A stretch of 5,691 nucleotides of DNA from Bacteroidales bacterium (GTDB taxonomy: Bacteria; Bacteroidota; Bacteroidia; Bacteroidales; VadinHA17), in assembly GCA_015486475.1 (NCBI GenBank), contig WFRO01000487.1, positions 1 through 5,691 on the forward strand. Direction: 5' to 3'. The position numbers and the translations under genes are program-made. Position 1 is the first letter of the stretch; every line of letters begins with the position of its first letter. Below, piece after piece: positions 1 through 5,088 of this stretch. The notes under the pieces were generated by a model, which saw only the letters and a program-made list of their open reading frames with translations, was not told the DNA's origin and did not search any database.

Positions 1-20
1 AGTTAGGAGTATCGAGTCCC

Positions 21-56
21 GCAATTCTCGAGATCTGATGATCTCGTTAGAATTGC
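21..56. repeat. Long imperfect hairpin next to element A
   Basis: The arms GCAATTCT (21-28) and AGAATTGC (49-56) are perfect complements. Inside them CGAGAT (29-34) pairs with ATCTCG (41-46), leaving a two-base bulge (TT, 47-48) and a six-base loop. That makes 14 base pairs in 36 bases. There is no T-run on either side, so it does not look like an intrinsic terminator. It lies about 150 bases past the GH2 stop codon and abuts element A. The flanking GAGTATC (7-13) and GATGCTC (60-66) can also pair through one G-T wobble, giving an outer stem around this hairpin. Function is unknown; a REP-like structured repeat is the best description. Confidence 0.75.
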
Positions 57-58
57 GT

Positions 59-128
59 GGATGCTCGCAAATGCATCAGCATTTGCGGCATTACGAGTAT
101 CGGGTGGTCGTATCATCGCATCATCCTT
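59..128 (+). repeat. Structured dispersed element, copy A
   Basis: Order of parts: GGATGCTCG (59-67), an inner hairpin with arms CGCAAATGC (66-74) and GCATTTGCG (79-87) around an ATCA loop, CGGCA (86-90), CGAGTATCG (94-102), then TCATCGCATCATCCTT (113-128). The head and CGAGTATC form an eight-base outer stem with one G-T wobble. The same parts occur in the same order on the other strand at 5089-5160, but with a different inner stem. Conserved order with compensating stem changes points to a real repeat family whose structure matters. I do not recognise it as a named family. No transposase is present in the window. Confidence 0.7.
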
Positions 129-130
129 CA

Positions 131-207
131 AACCTGGAACCTGAAACCTGAAACCTGAAACCTGGAACCTGGAACTTCCTTTTGCCTTATTACTTTTGCC
201 TTATTAC
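131..207. repeat. Heptamer array: six AACCTGR units, then mixed 7-base words
   Basis: Six uninterrupted 7-base units read AACCTGG, AACCTGA, AACCTGA, AACCTGA, AACCTGG, AACCTGG (131-172). The seven-base phase continues with AACTTCC, TTTTGCC, TTATTAC, TTTTGCC, TTATTAC up to 207, eleven units in all. The last four form a perfect 14-base direct duplication (179-192 and 193-206), and the final unit covers the stop codon of the GH2 gene (204-206, minus strand). The array has thus grown into, or been selected up to, the gene end. The words TTTTGCC and TTATTAC (or TTTTTAC) recur in the 2811-3313 spacer. Confidence 0.85.
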
Positions 208-2810
208 TTAACATTATACCCTTCCACCCTCACCTCCGGCGTCCTACCCTGCAGCACCTCATCCCGGATCTCTGCCTGCAACACACGGGTCTCTCCCGGC
301 AGCAACGACACATAGTTATCCGACCAGAGCACGGGGAGGATCGTGGCATGCGTCTGCGTATCCAGCAGGGAGGTATGGAGGAAGAAAGCAATATGCCTGC
401 TTTTGTTCTTCAGGGTCACCTCAAAATGGGTAACGTTTCCCTCTTTTTTCTTCATCATCGCGGCGGCCACCTCTGCCGCGGGCATGCTGTTGATCTCCGT
501 AAAATCAGCATACTGCCTGGTGGCGGTATGCACCCACGGGGGTGTGTTCGGATCATTGTAATCGAGGATGTCCTTCTTCGGCGAGATCCAGTAGAAATTG
601 TTGTCTATCTCCGCCCCCTCACTGTCATACAGGCGGGTGTCGAGGAAGTAAACCCCGGGAACATTCAGCTTGTCCAGGGAGAAGACTTTCACCGAACTGT
701 TGGCCATCAGGTCCACCGGAACCTTTTCTTCAAACCTGACCGCTGAATGAACATCATAAACCCTGATATGGAGGGTGCAACCTTTTTTGTCCTCCATGCG
801 GTCGTTGACCGCATATAATTTTTTACGGTAATAGTCGTACACCACATGGTAAGGCCGCAGGGCTTTCTTAGCCCCGTAGTATGCGGCATTGGGCATGAGA
901 TAAAAATCGTAGAGTTGCCAGTACATCTCCGGCCAGGCGGAGTTGAGCATCCACAGGATCAGCCCCGTTGCCTTGAACCTGCGGGCCGAGTAGGCCTCAA
1001 ACATGGGCCGCATAAGCTCGTAGTTGAGGAGCTGGGCTTTTTTCTCAAAGTCATCAAATCCGGTGACTTTCCCGTAGCGGGCCTGCAGGGCCGTCATATA
1101 ACGGTCGAGGGACCCGAACTGGCCCCTGCCGCAGTGGAAGTTCCACATCTCGTCCATGGGCCACCAGTGTTGCTCCGACAGCATCCGGTGGATGCTCTCT
1201 GCCGGAGGCACCTGGGCGCCGGGACCTATCTCCGTGGCAAAGCCGAAGGCTCCCCCCTTGATGGAGTCGGAGAACCAGTACACCGGCGGAACATAGGCAT
1301 AGGGCCCTTCCATCTTCACACCCGTAGGACCGGCGAGGGTGGTGTAGGAACCGGCCGAGGCCAGGTAGACCCGCGTGGAGTCATACTCTTTCATGATCTT
1401 AAAATATTTCTTCTCCAGCTCCGGTTTGGGCACTTTGTCGCTCCCCCCGTACCAGGCAAAGATGGCAGGGTGGTTGCGCAGCCAGACGATCTGGTCCTTC
1501 CAGGCCTCGCTCATCATGGCCATCTCTGCGTCGGTGAGGATCCCGCCGTATTTCTCATCCACCGGTTTACCTACATAATTTTCCCACTCCCAGTGGCAGC
1601 TCCAGCCGGTCATCACCAGGATGCCCAGACTGTCACACAGATCATACAGTTCCTGGCTGTTGCCCCAGAAACCCTCCAGGCGGATGGCATTCAGGTTGAC
1701 GTCCTTCACATAGGCCAGTTGCTTCCGCAGGCTCGCCGGTGTATCGTCCAGGAGCATATGGTCGGTCCAGCCGGCCCCGTGAATCTGGATCTTCCGGCCG
1801 TTCACCAGAAAGAGCCGGTACCCCTCCGGCGTGATGCGCGACGAGACGGTGCGGATGCCGAAAGTCACATCTTTTGTATCAGATACTTTGCCGGAATTCT
1901 TAAAAGAGAAAGAGGCGTGATACAAATGGGGTGTGCCCACGGTATGGGGCCACCACAGCTCCGGGTGCTCTACGGTAAGCTCCTCAAAATCCTCAGGACT
2001 GAAGAGCACTTTCTTATGCTCTCCGGCGGCCAGATCCACCGGCACGCTCATCTCTTTGCCGGCAAAAGAGAGGATCGCCTTGCCGGAGATCTTTTTCTTC
2101 AGCCGGTTGGTCACCACCACCGAGGCGGTCAGCGTGGCACGCGTGTTGCCGTCGCTCAGGGCACTGACGATGAAAGGCTCCGACACCTCCACGCCGCCGT
2201 TCGTCTCCAGGTACACCGGGCGGAAGATCCCCATGTCCCTGTCGGGCGCCTGGGGATTCCAGTCGACAAAGCCGATGGTGAAATCGCCGGGACGGGGCGG
2301 CACCACCTCCACCGCCAGGACATTCTTCCCCTGCACCACATAGGGAGTCACATCCAGGGTGAACGTCCGGAAGCTGTTCACCACCACAGTGGTGTCGGCC
2401 ACCAGCTGACCATTCAGCCAGACATTGGCCCGGTAGTTGATCCCATCAAATTTCAGCAATACTCCCGGTGTCACCTTCTGCAGATCGAAGGTGGTGCGAT
2501 ACCACCAGGGGTTGTGAAAAGGTTCGACGGGGATCTTCTTCAGGTTGTCATCCCTGTAGATGTCCTTGTACACCCCGTTGCTGGCCAGACAGTGCAACAC
2601 CGTCGAGGGGACCGTGGCGGCATACCAGTGGTCCGGCGTGAAGTCCGTCCGGCTGATCTCCGCCCCCCCGGCCGAAACCGAATCGGCGCTCTGGACAGTC
2701 CATGACTTGTCAAGGAGTTTCTTACCATAGTCCTCGCCCTTCTTTCCGGAGCATGCAACAAAAGCCAGGGCGATCACTCCCAAAACTGAATAAAAGATGA
2801 TCTTTTTCAT
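204..2810 (-). CDS. GH2 exo-beta-D-glucosaminidase / endo-beta-mannosidase-like lipoprotein
   Basis: Complete 868-residue glycoside hydrolase family 2 protein. Residues 1-20 form a lipoprotein signal (MKK start, hydrophobic core, FVAC with Cys20), so it is probably anchored in an outer or periplasmic membrane face. Domains in order: sugar-binding jelly roll (about 36-205, with INYRANVWLNG at 124-134), Ig-like sandwich (about 207-320), TIM barrel (about 322-665), an Ig-like linker, and a C-terminal Ig domain like that of exo-glucosaminidases (about 760-862, with LPVLWSDNYVSLLPGE at 825-840). The usual GH2 Asn-Glu is replaced by Ser457-Asp458 in WYGGSD, as in the CsxA exo-beta-D-glucosaminidase subfamily; Asp458 would be the acid/base. 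Glu527 in ATEIGPG is the likely nucleophile, and Glu379 in RLEG matches a substrate-contacting position of CsxA as I recall it. The motif LNSAWPEMYWQLYDFYL (622-638) also fits this subfamily. Plant-type mannosylglycoprotein endo-beta-mannosidases are close relatives, so the substrate (glucosamine or the Man-GlcNAc core) is open. The ATG at 2808-2810 gives the signal peptide directly. GC is about 58% in a sampled stretch. Confidence 0.93.
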   Translation of the reverse strand: MKKIIFYSVLGVIALAFVACSGKKGEDYGKKLLDKSWTVQSADSVSAGGAEISRTDFTPDHWYAATVPSTVLHCLASNGVYKDIYRDDNLKKIPVEPFHNPWWYRTTFDLQKVTPGVLLKFDGINYRANVWLNGQLVADTTVVVNSFRTFTLDVTPYVVQGKNVLAVEVVPPRPGDFTIGFVDWNPQAPDRDMGIFRPVYLETNGGVEVSEPFIVSALSDGNTRATLTASVVVTNRLKKKISGKAILSFAGKEMSVPVDLAAGEHKKVLFSPEDFEELTVEHPELWWPHTVGTPHLYHASFSFKNSGKVSDTKDVTFGIRTVSSRITPEGYRLFLVNGRKIQIHGAGWTDHMLLDDTPASLRKQLAYVKDVNLNAIRLEGFWGNSQELYDLCDSLGILVMTGWSCHWEWENYVGKPVDEKYGGILTDAEMAMMSEAWKDQIVWLRNHPAIFAWYGGSDKVPKPELEKKYFKIMKEYDSTRVYLASAGSYTTLAGPTGVKMEGPYAYVPPVYWFSDSIKGGAFGFATEIGPGAQVPPAESIHRMLSEQHWWPMDEMWNFHCGRGQFGSLDRYMTALQARYGKVTGFDDFEKKAQLLNYELMRPMFEAYSARRFKATGLILWMLNSAWPEMYWQLYDFYLMPNAAYYGAKKALRPYHVVYDYYRKKLYAVNDRMEDKKGCTLHIRVYDVHSAVRFEEKVPVDLMANSSVKVFSLDKLNVPGVYFLDTRLYDSEGAEIDNNFYWISPKKDILDYNDPNTPPWVHTATRQYADFTEINSMPAAEVAAAMMKKKEGNVTHFEVTLKNKSRHIAFFLHTSLLDTQTHATILPVLWSDNYVSLLPGETRVLQAEIRDEVLQGRTPEVRVEGYNVK

Positions 2811-2834
2811 TGAATTCTGAATTTAAATAAATGT

Positions 2835-2842
2835 CAAAATTT
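2835..2842 (-). promoter_or_regulatory. Possible Bacteroidota -7 element for the GH2 gene
   Basis: On the minus strand this reads AAATTTTG, one mismatch from the Bacteroidota sigma-ABfr -7 consensus TAnnTTTG. It lies 24 bases upstream of the GH2 ATG, a plausible distance for a short leader. I find no TTTG-like -33 box at 19-21 bases further upstream, and the area is AT-rich, so chance is a real alternative. Confidence 0.25.
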
Positions 2843-2905
2843 TAGTTGATGAAATTAACAGAATCCTGCCTGAAATACAAATCGAATTACTCTTTTTGTC
2901 CGTAC

Positions 2906-2922
2906 GCCTGCCTGTGGCAGGC
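2906..2922. repeat. GCCTGCC/GGCAGGC hairpin
   Basis: A seven-base-pair perfect stem with a TGT loop. The core CCTGCCTGYGGCAGGCA (2907-2923) recurs at 5231-5247 with one difference, so this is a dispersed palindromic repeat rather than a local accident. There is no T-run that would make it a terminator. It lies about 100 bases upstream of the GH2 start. Confidence 0.7.
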
Positions 2923-2936
2923 AAGGCTGTCGCTGG

Positions 2937-2954
2937 TCCCGATAGCTATCGGGA
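2937..2954. repeat. Perfect 18-base palindrome TCCCGATAGCTATCGGGA
   Basis: The sequence is identical to its own reverse complement. The arms TCCCGAT/ATCGGGA recur at 5061-5076 with a different centre (TT instead of AGCT). Palindromes with this core are, from general experience, common as dispersed repeats in Bacteroidota spacers. An operator role is possible but not favoured, because the other copy lies between convergent genes where no promoter is needed. Confidence 0.75.
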
Positions 2955-3007
2955 TTAGCACCTTGCTTCGCTGTAACGGCTATGCAAAGACGCAGCGGGA
3001 ATCAGGA

Positions 3008-3037
3008 AGTGTGGAGTGTGGAGTGCCTTGAGTTTGG
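3008..3037. repeat. Short heptamer array (AGTGTGG, AGTGTGG, and AGTTTGG)
   Basis: Two perfect adjacent AGTGTGG units (3008-3021) are followed by a degenerate nine-base stretch (3022-3030) and AGTTTGG (3031-3037). It is the weakest of the 7-base arrays in the window, with only two perfect units, but the period is the same as at 131-207 and 5199-5285. It is followed at 3045-3058 by TCGCATCATCCTTC, an exact copy of part of the tail of element A (116-129). Confidence 0.5.
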
Positions 3038-3064
3038 AGTTGTTTCGCATCATCCTTCGTCCAC

Positions 3065-3102
3065 CGAAGCCGGTTCCTGAGTAGCCGAAGGCGTACCGAA
3101 GG
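3065..3102 (-). repeat. CTCAGG-type dispersed repeat, inverted copy 1
   Basis: Read on the minus strand, the 30 bases at 3073-3102 match 3237-3266 (plus strand) at 28 of 30 positions, including the shared GGCTACTCAGGAAC. The two stretches are separated by 134 bases and could fold into one long stem-loop or cruciform. Repeats of the GTTCCTGAG...CGAAGG kind are widespread in bacterial spacers. No protein-coding meaning is apparent. Confidence 0.7.
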
Positions 3103-3121
3103 ACTCATCGCTCATTGCTGA

Positions 3122-3142
3122 CTCTTCCTTTTGCCTTTCTTC
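3122..3142. repeat. Heptamer words CTCTTCC, TTTTGCC, TTTCTTC
   Basis: Three consecutive 7-base words closely parallel AACTTCC, TTTTGCC, TTATTAC at 173-193. The related words TTTTTAC and TTTTGCC stand side by side again at 3195-3208. Two further units, CTCATCG and CTCATTG, sit just upstream at 3104-3117. These are short and degenerate, but they show that the vocabulary of the first spacer is re-used here. Confidence 0.5.
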
Positions 3143-3148
3143 GTCCTC

Positions 3149-3186
3149 CGTAGCCGGTTCCTGAGCTTGTCGAAGGGTGGCGAAGG
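3149..3186 (-). repeat. CTCAGG-type dispersed repeat, inverted copy 2
   Basis: This has the same 38-base length as the copy at 3065-3102 and shares AGCCGGTTCCTGAG, then two CGAAGG boxes at nearly the same spacing, with a different middle (CTTGT in place of TAGC). The variant CTGAGCTTGTCGAAGGG is the form seen widely in other bacterial genomes. Together with the opposite-strand tandem copies at 3215-3310 it forms a compact cluster resembling bacterial interspersed mosaic elements. Confidence 0.65.
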
Positions 3187-3214
3187 AGGATGCCTTTTTA
3201 CTTTTGCCTTGCCT

Positions 3215-3310
3215 GCCTCCGGCTACTCAGGGACCCCCTTCGATACGCCTCCGGCTACTCAGGAACACCCTTCGATACGCCTCCGGCTACTCAGGGACCT
3301 CCTTCAGGAA
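3215..3310 (+). repeat. Three tandem 32-base repeats
   Basis: Units at 3215-3246, 3247-3278 and 3279-3310 each begin GCCTCCGGCTACTCAGG. The first two end CCTTCGATAC; the third diverges in its last six bases (CAGGAA). The array stops three bases before the stop codon of the T9SS-cargo gene (3314-3316, minus strand), so that gene's transcript would run straight into it. On the minus strand each unit contains CCTGAGTAGCCGGAGGCG. The short stem CCTTC/GAAGG (3301-3312) lies at the end but lacks a T-run. Confidence 0.85.
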
Positions 3311-3313
3311 GGA

Positions 3314-4192
3314 TCATTTGATGACGATCTTTCCGGTTGTCCTTACAGGCCCCTGCAGTTCGTAATAATACAAGCCGCTGCCCAGGCCCTCCAGACCGAT
3401 CTCCGTTTCCCTTCCGGTGATCCTTGTTTGTTTTACCTTTCTGCCCGATGCATCATACAGGATAAAATCAAACGGTCGGAACAACTCCCCTGCAAAACGC
3501 AGAAAAACCGAATGTCCGGCAGGATTGGGATAGACCTTCATCTCATGGTCTGACCTTACTTCACCTGCCAAAGTAATCCTGTCAATATAGCAACTTTCAT
3601 AATCAGTATTATGGTATAATAAACTGTCATTTTCGTAATAACAAACAAGCGTAAATAATTCTCCTGTTAAAAAATAATATATCGAACCTAACAATCCACC
3701 TTTTTTGCTCCCAATGCCTGCATAAATTGTATCTGATCTAATATTTACAACCTGAGCCTTTCGATTCTTGCCGGCAAAATATTTGGTAATGGTATCTTCG
3801 ATAATATAATATTCTTCATCATCATCAAAAAAACAAATATCACCCGGACCTAGGTTAAAATTATAAAGGGTATCCTCATAAATTCCGCCTCCAAGTAAAA
3901 CGATCTTGTTTTCTTCTCTGATATATCCATTGTAATCGAAAAACGACCACTTAGTATAAAGAGAATCTGTAGACTCTAAAATTTTGTGCCAGTATTCATT
4001 ATCAATTAATACGCTATCGCCGGAAATTTTATAAGCCACGGTTTTACCATGATACGGGGGATGATCCTCAGATCGAAATATCACCCACATTTTGTTCGTA
4101 TCAACCACAGGTTCATAAATCTGGGCATAGGCATTGTTTGATAAAAACAAAATGGTGATGAATAATAATATGTTTGATTTCAACTTGTTCAA
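3314..4192 (-). CDS. Secreted protein with T9SS type A sorting domain
   Basis: 292 residues. A Sec signal peptide (1-23, cleavage after AYA, Gln24 next) leads into a body of about 190 residues and a C-terminal sorting domain (about 218-292: KVYPNP, YDASGRKVKQ, LGSGLYYYEL, KIVIK). Such domains direct export through the type IX system and attachment to, or release from, the cell surface. The body resembles a common Bacteroidota cargo family of unknown function, with the recurring motifs GDSVLIDNEYWHKI (58-71), YIREENKIVLL (90-100), LYNFNLGPGD (109-118), IGSKKGGLL (160-168) and a closing CYYENDSLLY...CY (184-202). No in-frame ATG lies between the upstream stop (4196-4198) and residue 35, so translation must start at a TTG, at 4190-4192 or at 4181-4183 (MKSNILLF). 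GC is near 50% in the sorting domain but about 29% in a sampled part of the body. Its function, perhaps adhesion or binding, is unknown. Confidence 0.85.
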   Translation of the reverse strand: MNKLKSNILLFITILFLSNNAYAQIYEPVVDTNKMWVIFRSEDHPPYHGKTVAYKISGDSVLIDNEYWHKILESTDSLYTKWSFFDYNGYIREENKIVLLGGGIYEDTLYNFNLGPGDICFFDDDEEYYIIEDTITKYFAGKNRKAQVVNIRSDTIYAGIGSKKGGLLGSIYYFLTGELFTLVCYYENDSLLYHNTDYESCYIDRITLAGEVRSDHEMKVYPNPAGHSVFLRFAGELFRPFDFILYDASGRKVKQTRITGRETEIGLEGLGSGLYYYELQGPVRTTGKIVIK

Positions 4193-4554
4193 GTTTTAAT
4201 TTTTCTTTTCACTTTATCTGACTCTGTACGAAGTATTTGTATTACACCAGGGACTGTATGCATCATTGGCGGTAGTTAGTTTTTCCGGCTAGTCCCGTGA
4301 CCAGAACCGGACCTATCTGTACATATTCAGAACAAATCTTACGAAATATTGGCGAAATTTCCAAATATTTTATCTGTTTTATTTTTGCAGATAGAAAGAG
4401 CTACCTATTTGTTTCACAATACGTTCCATCCTTATCTGTAATCAAATTATTTGGACATTACCTGCTGAAATACACCTATGCGTTCAATGGGCAGTAGATT
4501 CTCATTTTATGGAATAATTTTTGTTCTTTGTCTCCCGGAAAAAATTAATTATAG
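4193..4554. other. AT-rich divergent intergenic region
   Basis: 362 bases between the starts of the T9SS-cargo gene (minus) and the small lipoprotein gene (plus), so promoters for both should be here. Poly-A/T tracts precede both starts, as is usual for Bacteroidota leaders without Shine-Dalgarno sites. Partial matches to TAnnTTTG occur (for example near 4514-4522 and 4404-4411), but none has a convincing -33 partner, so no promoter is called. The only clear structure is the palindrome at 4344-4370. No RNA gene is recognised. Confidence 0.5.
4344..4370. promoter_or_regulatory. 27-base palindrome, possible shared operator
   Basis: A perfect eight-base centre, GAAATTTC (4354-4361), is flanked by AAATATTGG (4344-4352) and CAAATATTT (4362-4370). 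With C4353 bulged out, 12 of 13 positions pair, the exception being G4351 opposite A4363. It sits roughly midway between two divergent gene starts, where a dimeric regulator could control both. The high A+T content makes chance palindromes easier, so this is only a candidate. Confidence 0.4.
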
Positions 4555-4950
4555 ATGAAAAAGATCTTTCTCATCCTATTCCTGGTTGGGGCCCTGCTGA
4601 CCGCCTGTCTGGACCTCTCCACAGAGCCCCAGTTACAGGGAACGATCACCGGGAAAGTGACGATCGGCCCGCTTTGCCCGGTAGAGCCGTGTGACCTGAC
4701 CACAGAACAAATATATGCAGCTTACGATGCCCGTAAGATCTTGGTGTATGACGGAGATACGGTGATGGTTCTCTACAGGATCGGCATCGGACACGACAGT
4801 ATCTATACCGCAAAACTTCCCATAGGAACTTATGTAGTTGATATTGACCGTTCAGGGATCGATCACAGCGGCGATGTTCCGCAAAAGGTAAAGATCCTTC
4901 CTTCCGACACGGTAACCCTGGACATAAACATCGATACCGGTATCCGTTAA
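4555..4950 (+). CDS. Small lipoprotein with carboxypeptidase-regulatory-like fold
   Basis: 131 residues. The MKK start, hydrophobic stretch and lipobox LTAC (15-18, Cys18 lipidated) mark a lipoprotein. The mature part begins with GKVTIGPLCPVEPC (33-46), then a strand-rich section with LPIGTYVVDI (88-97), GIDHSGDVPQKVKI (101-114) and an ending DTVTLDINIDTGIR (118-131). This pattern belongs to a small family of carboxypeptidase-regulatory-like beta-sandwich proteins found in environmental bacteria; I recall similar proteins ending in the same IDTGIR. No catalytic residues are evident. Cys41 and Cys46 could form a disulfide or bind metal. The role is unknown. The ATG at 4555 is well placed for the signal peptide, after an AT-rich leader. 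It is divergent from the T9SS gene, convergent with the fucosidase, and its GC content is like the glycosidases rather than the AT-rich neighbour. Confidence 0.85.
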   Translation: MKKIFLILFLVGALLTACLDLSTEPQLQGTITGKVTIGPLCPVEPCDLTTEQIYAAYDARKILVYDGDTVMVLYRIGIGHDSIYTAKLPIGTYVVDIDRSGIDHSGDVPQKVKILPSDTVTLDINIDTGIR

Positions 4951-5050
4951 TGCCTGTTGACCGTGTTTCAATGCTTCAGCGGGATCCATGAATCCTCCAA
5001 TGCTCATTATCCTGCATTTTTGTATAACCACGAACAAATACCGATGAAGC

Positions 5051-5086
5051 TCCGCCTTCGTCCCGATTTATCGGGACTTCGGCGGA
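5051..5086. repeat. Two-part hairpin with TCCCGAT/ATCGGGA core
   Basis: The inner stem GTCCCGAT (5060-5067) and ATCGGGAC (5070-5077) closes a TT loop. The outer stem TCCGCC (5051-5056) pairs with GGCGGA (5081-5086) across a symmetrical three-by-three internal loop. It lies about 100 bases after the lipoprotein stop. It could slow transcription from either side, but there is no T-run and its core matches the palindrome at 2937-2954, which marks it first as a dispersed repeat. Confidence 0.75.
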
Positions 5087-5088
5087 CA

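Noticed and set aside
1..203. A transposon or insertion-sequence end
   Set aside because: Hairpins and repeats are present, but there is no transposase fragment, no clear terminal inverted repeat pair bounding a unit, and no target duplication.
846..2705. A 619-codon open frame on the plus strand, antisense to the GH2 gene
   Set aside because: It lies wholly inside a well-supported GH2 gene. Its translation is rich in His, Gly, Pro and Arg with no recognisable domain, as expected for a shadow frame in GC-rich coding DNA.
2846..3031. A 61-codon open frame on the plus strand upstream of the GH2 gene
   Set aside because: It is made largely of the palindromic repeats at 2906-2954 and has no domain or plausible leader.
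3215..3310. Three 32-base repeats as a small CRISPR array
   Set aside because: The units are directly adjacent with no spacers, related copies occur nearby in the other orientation, and there are no cas genes.
3131..3553. A 140-codon open frame on the plus strand
   Set aside because: Its first half translates the tandem 32-base repeats and its second half is antisense to the conserved sorting domain.
4297..4497. A 66-codon open frame with GTG start in the divergent spacer
   Set aside because: It has no recognisable domain and a GTG start, its composition is that of the AT-rich spacer, and it overlaps the palindrome at 4344-4370.
4514..4522. TAATTTTTG as a -7 promoter element for the small lipoprotein gene
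   Set aside because: It has one base too many for TAnnTTTG and no suitable -33 box; AT-rich DNA gives such matches by chance.
5051..5086. The strong hairpin as an intrinsic terminator for the lipoprotein gene
   Set aside because: No T-run follows on either strand, it starts about 100 bases after the stop codon, and its core is a dispersed repeat.
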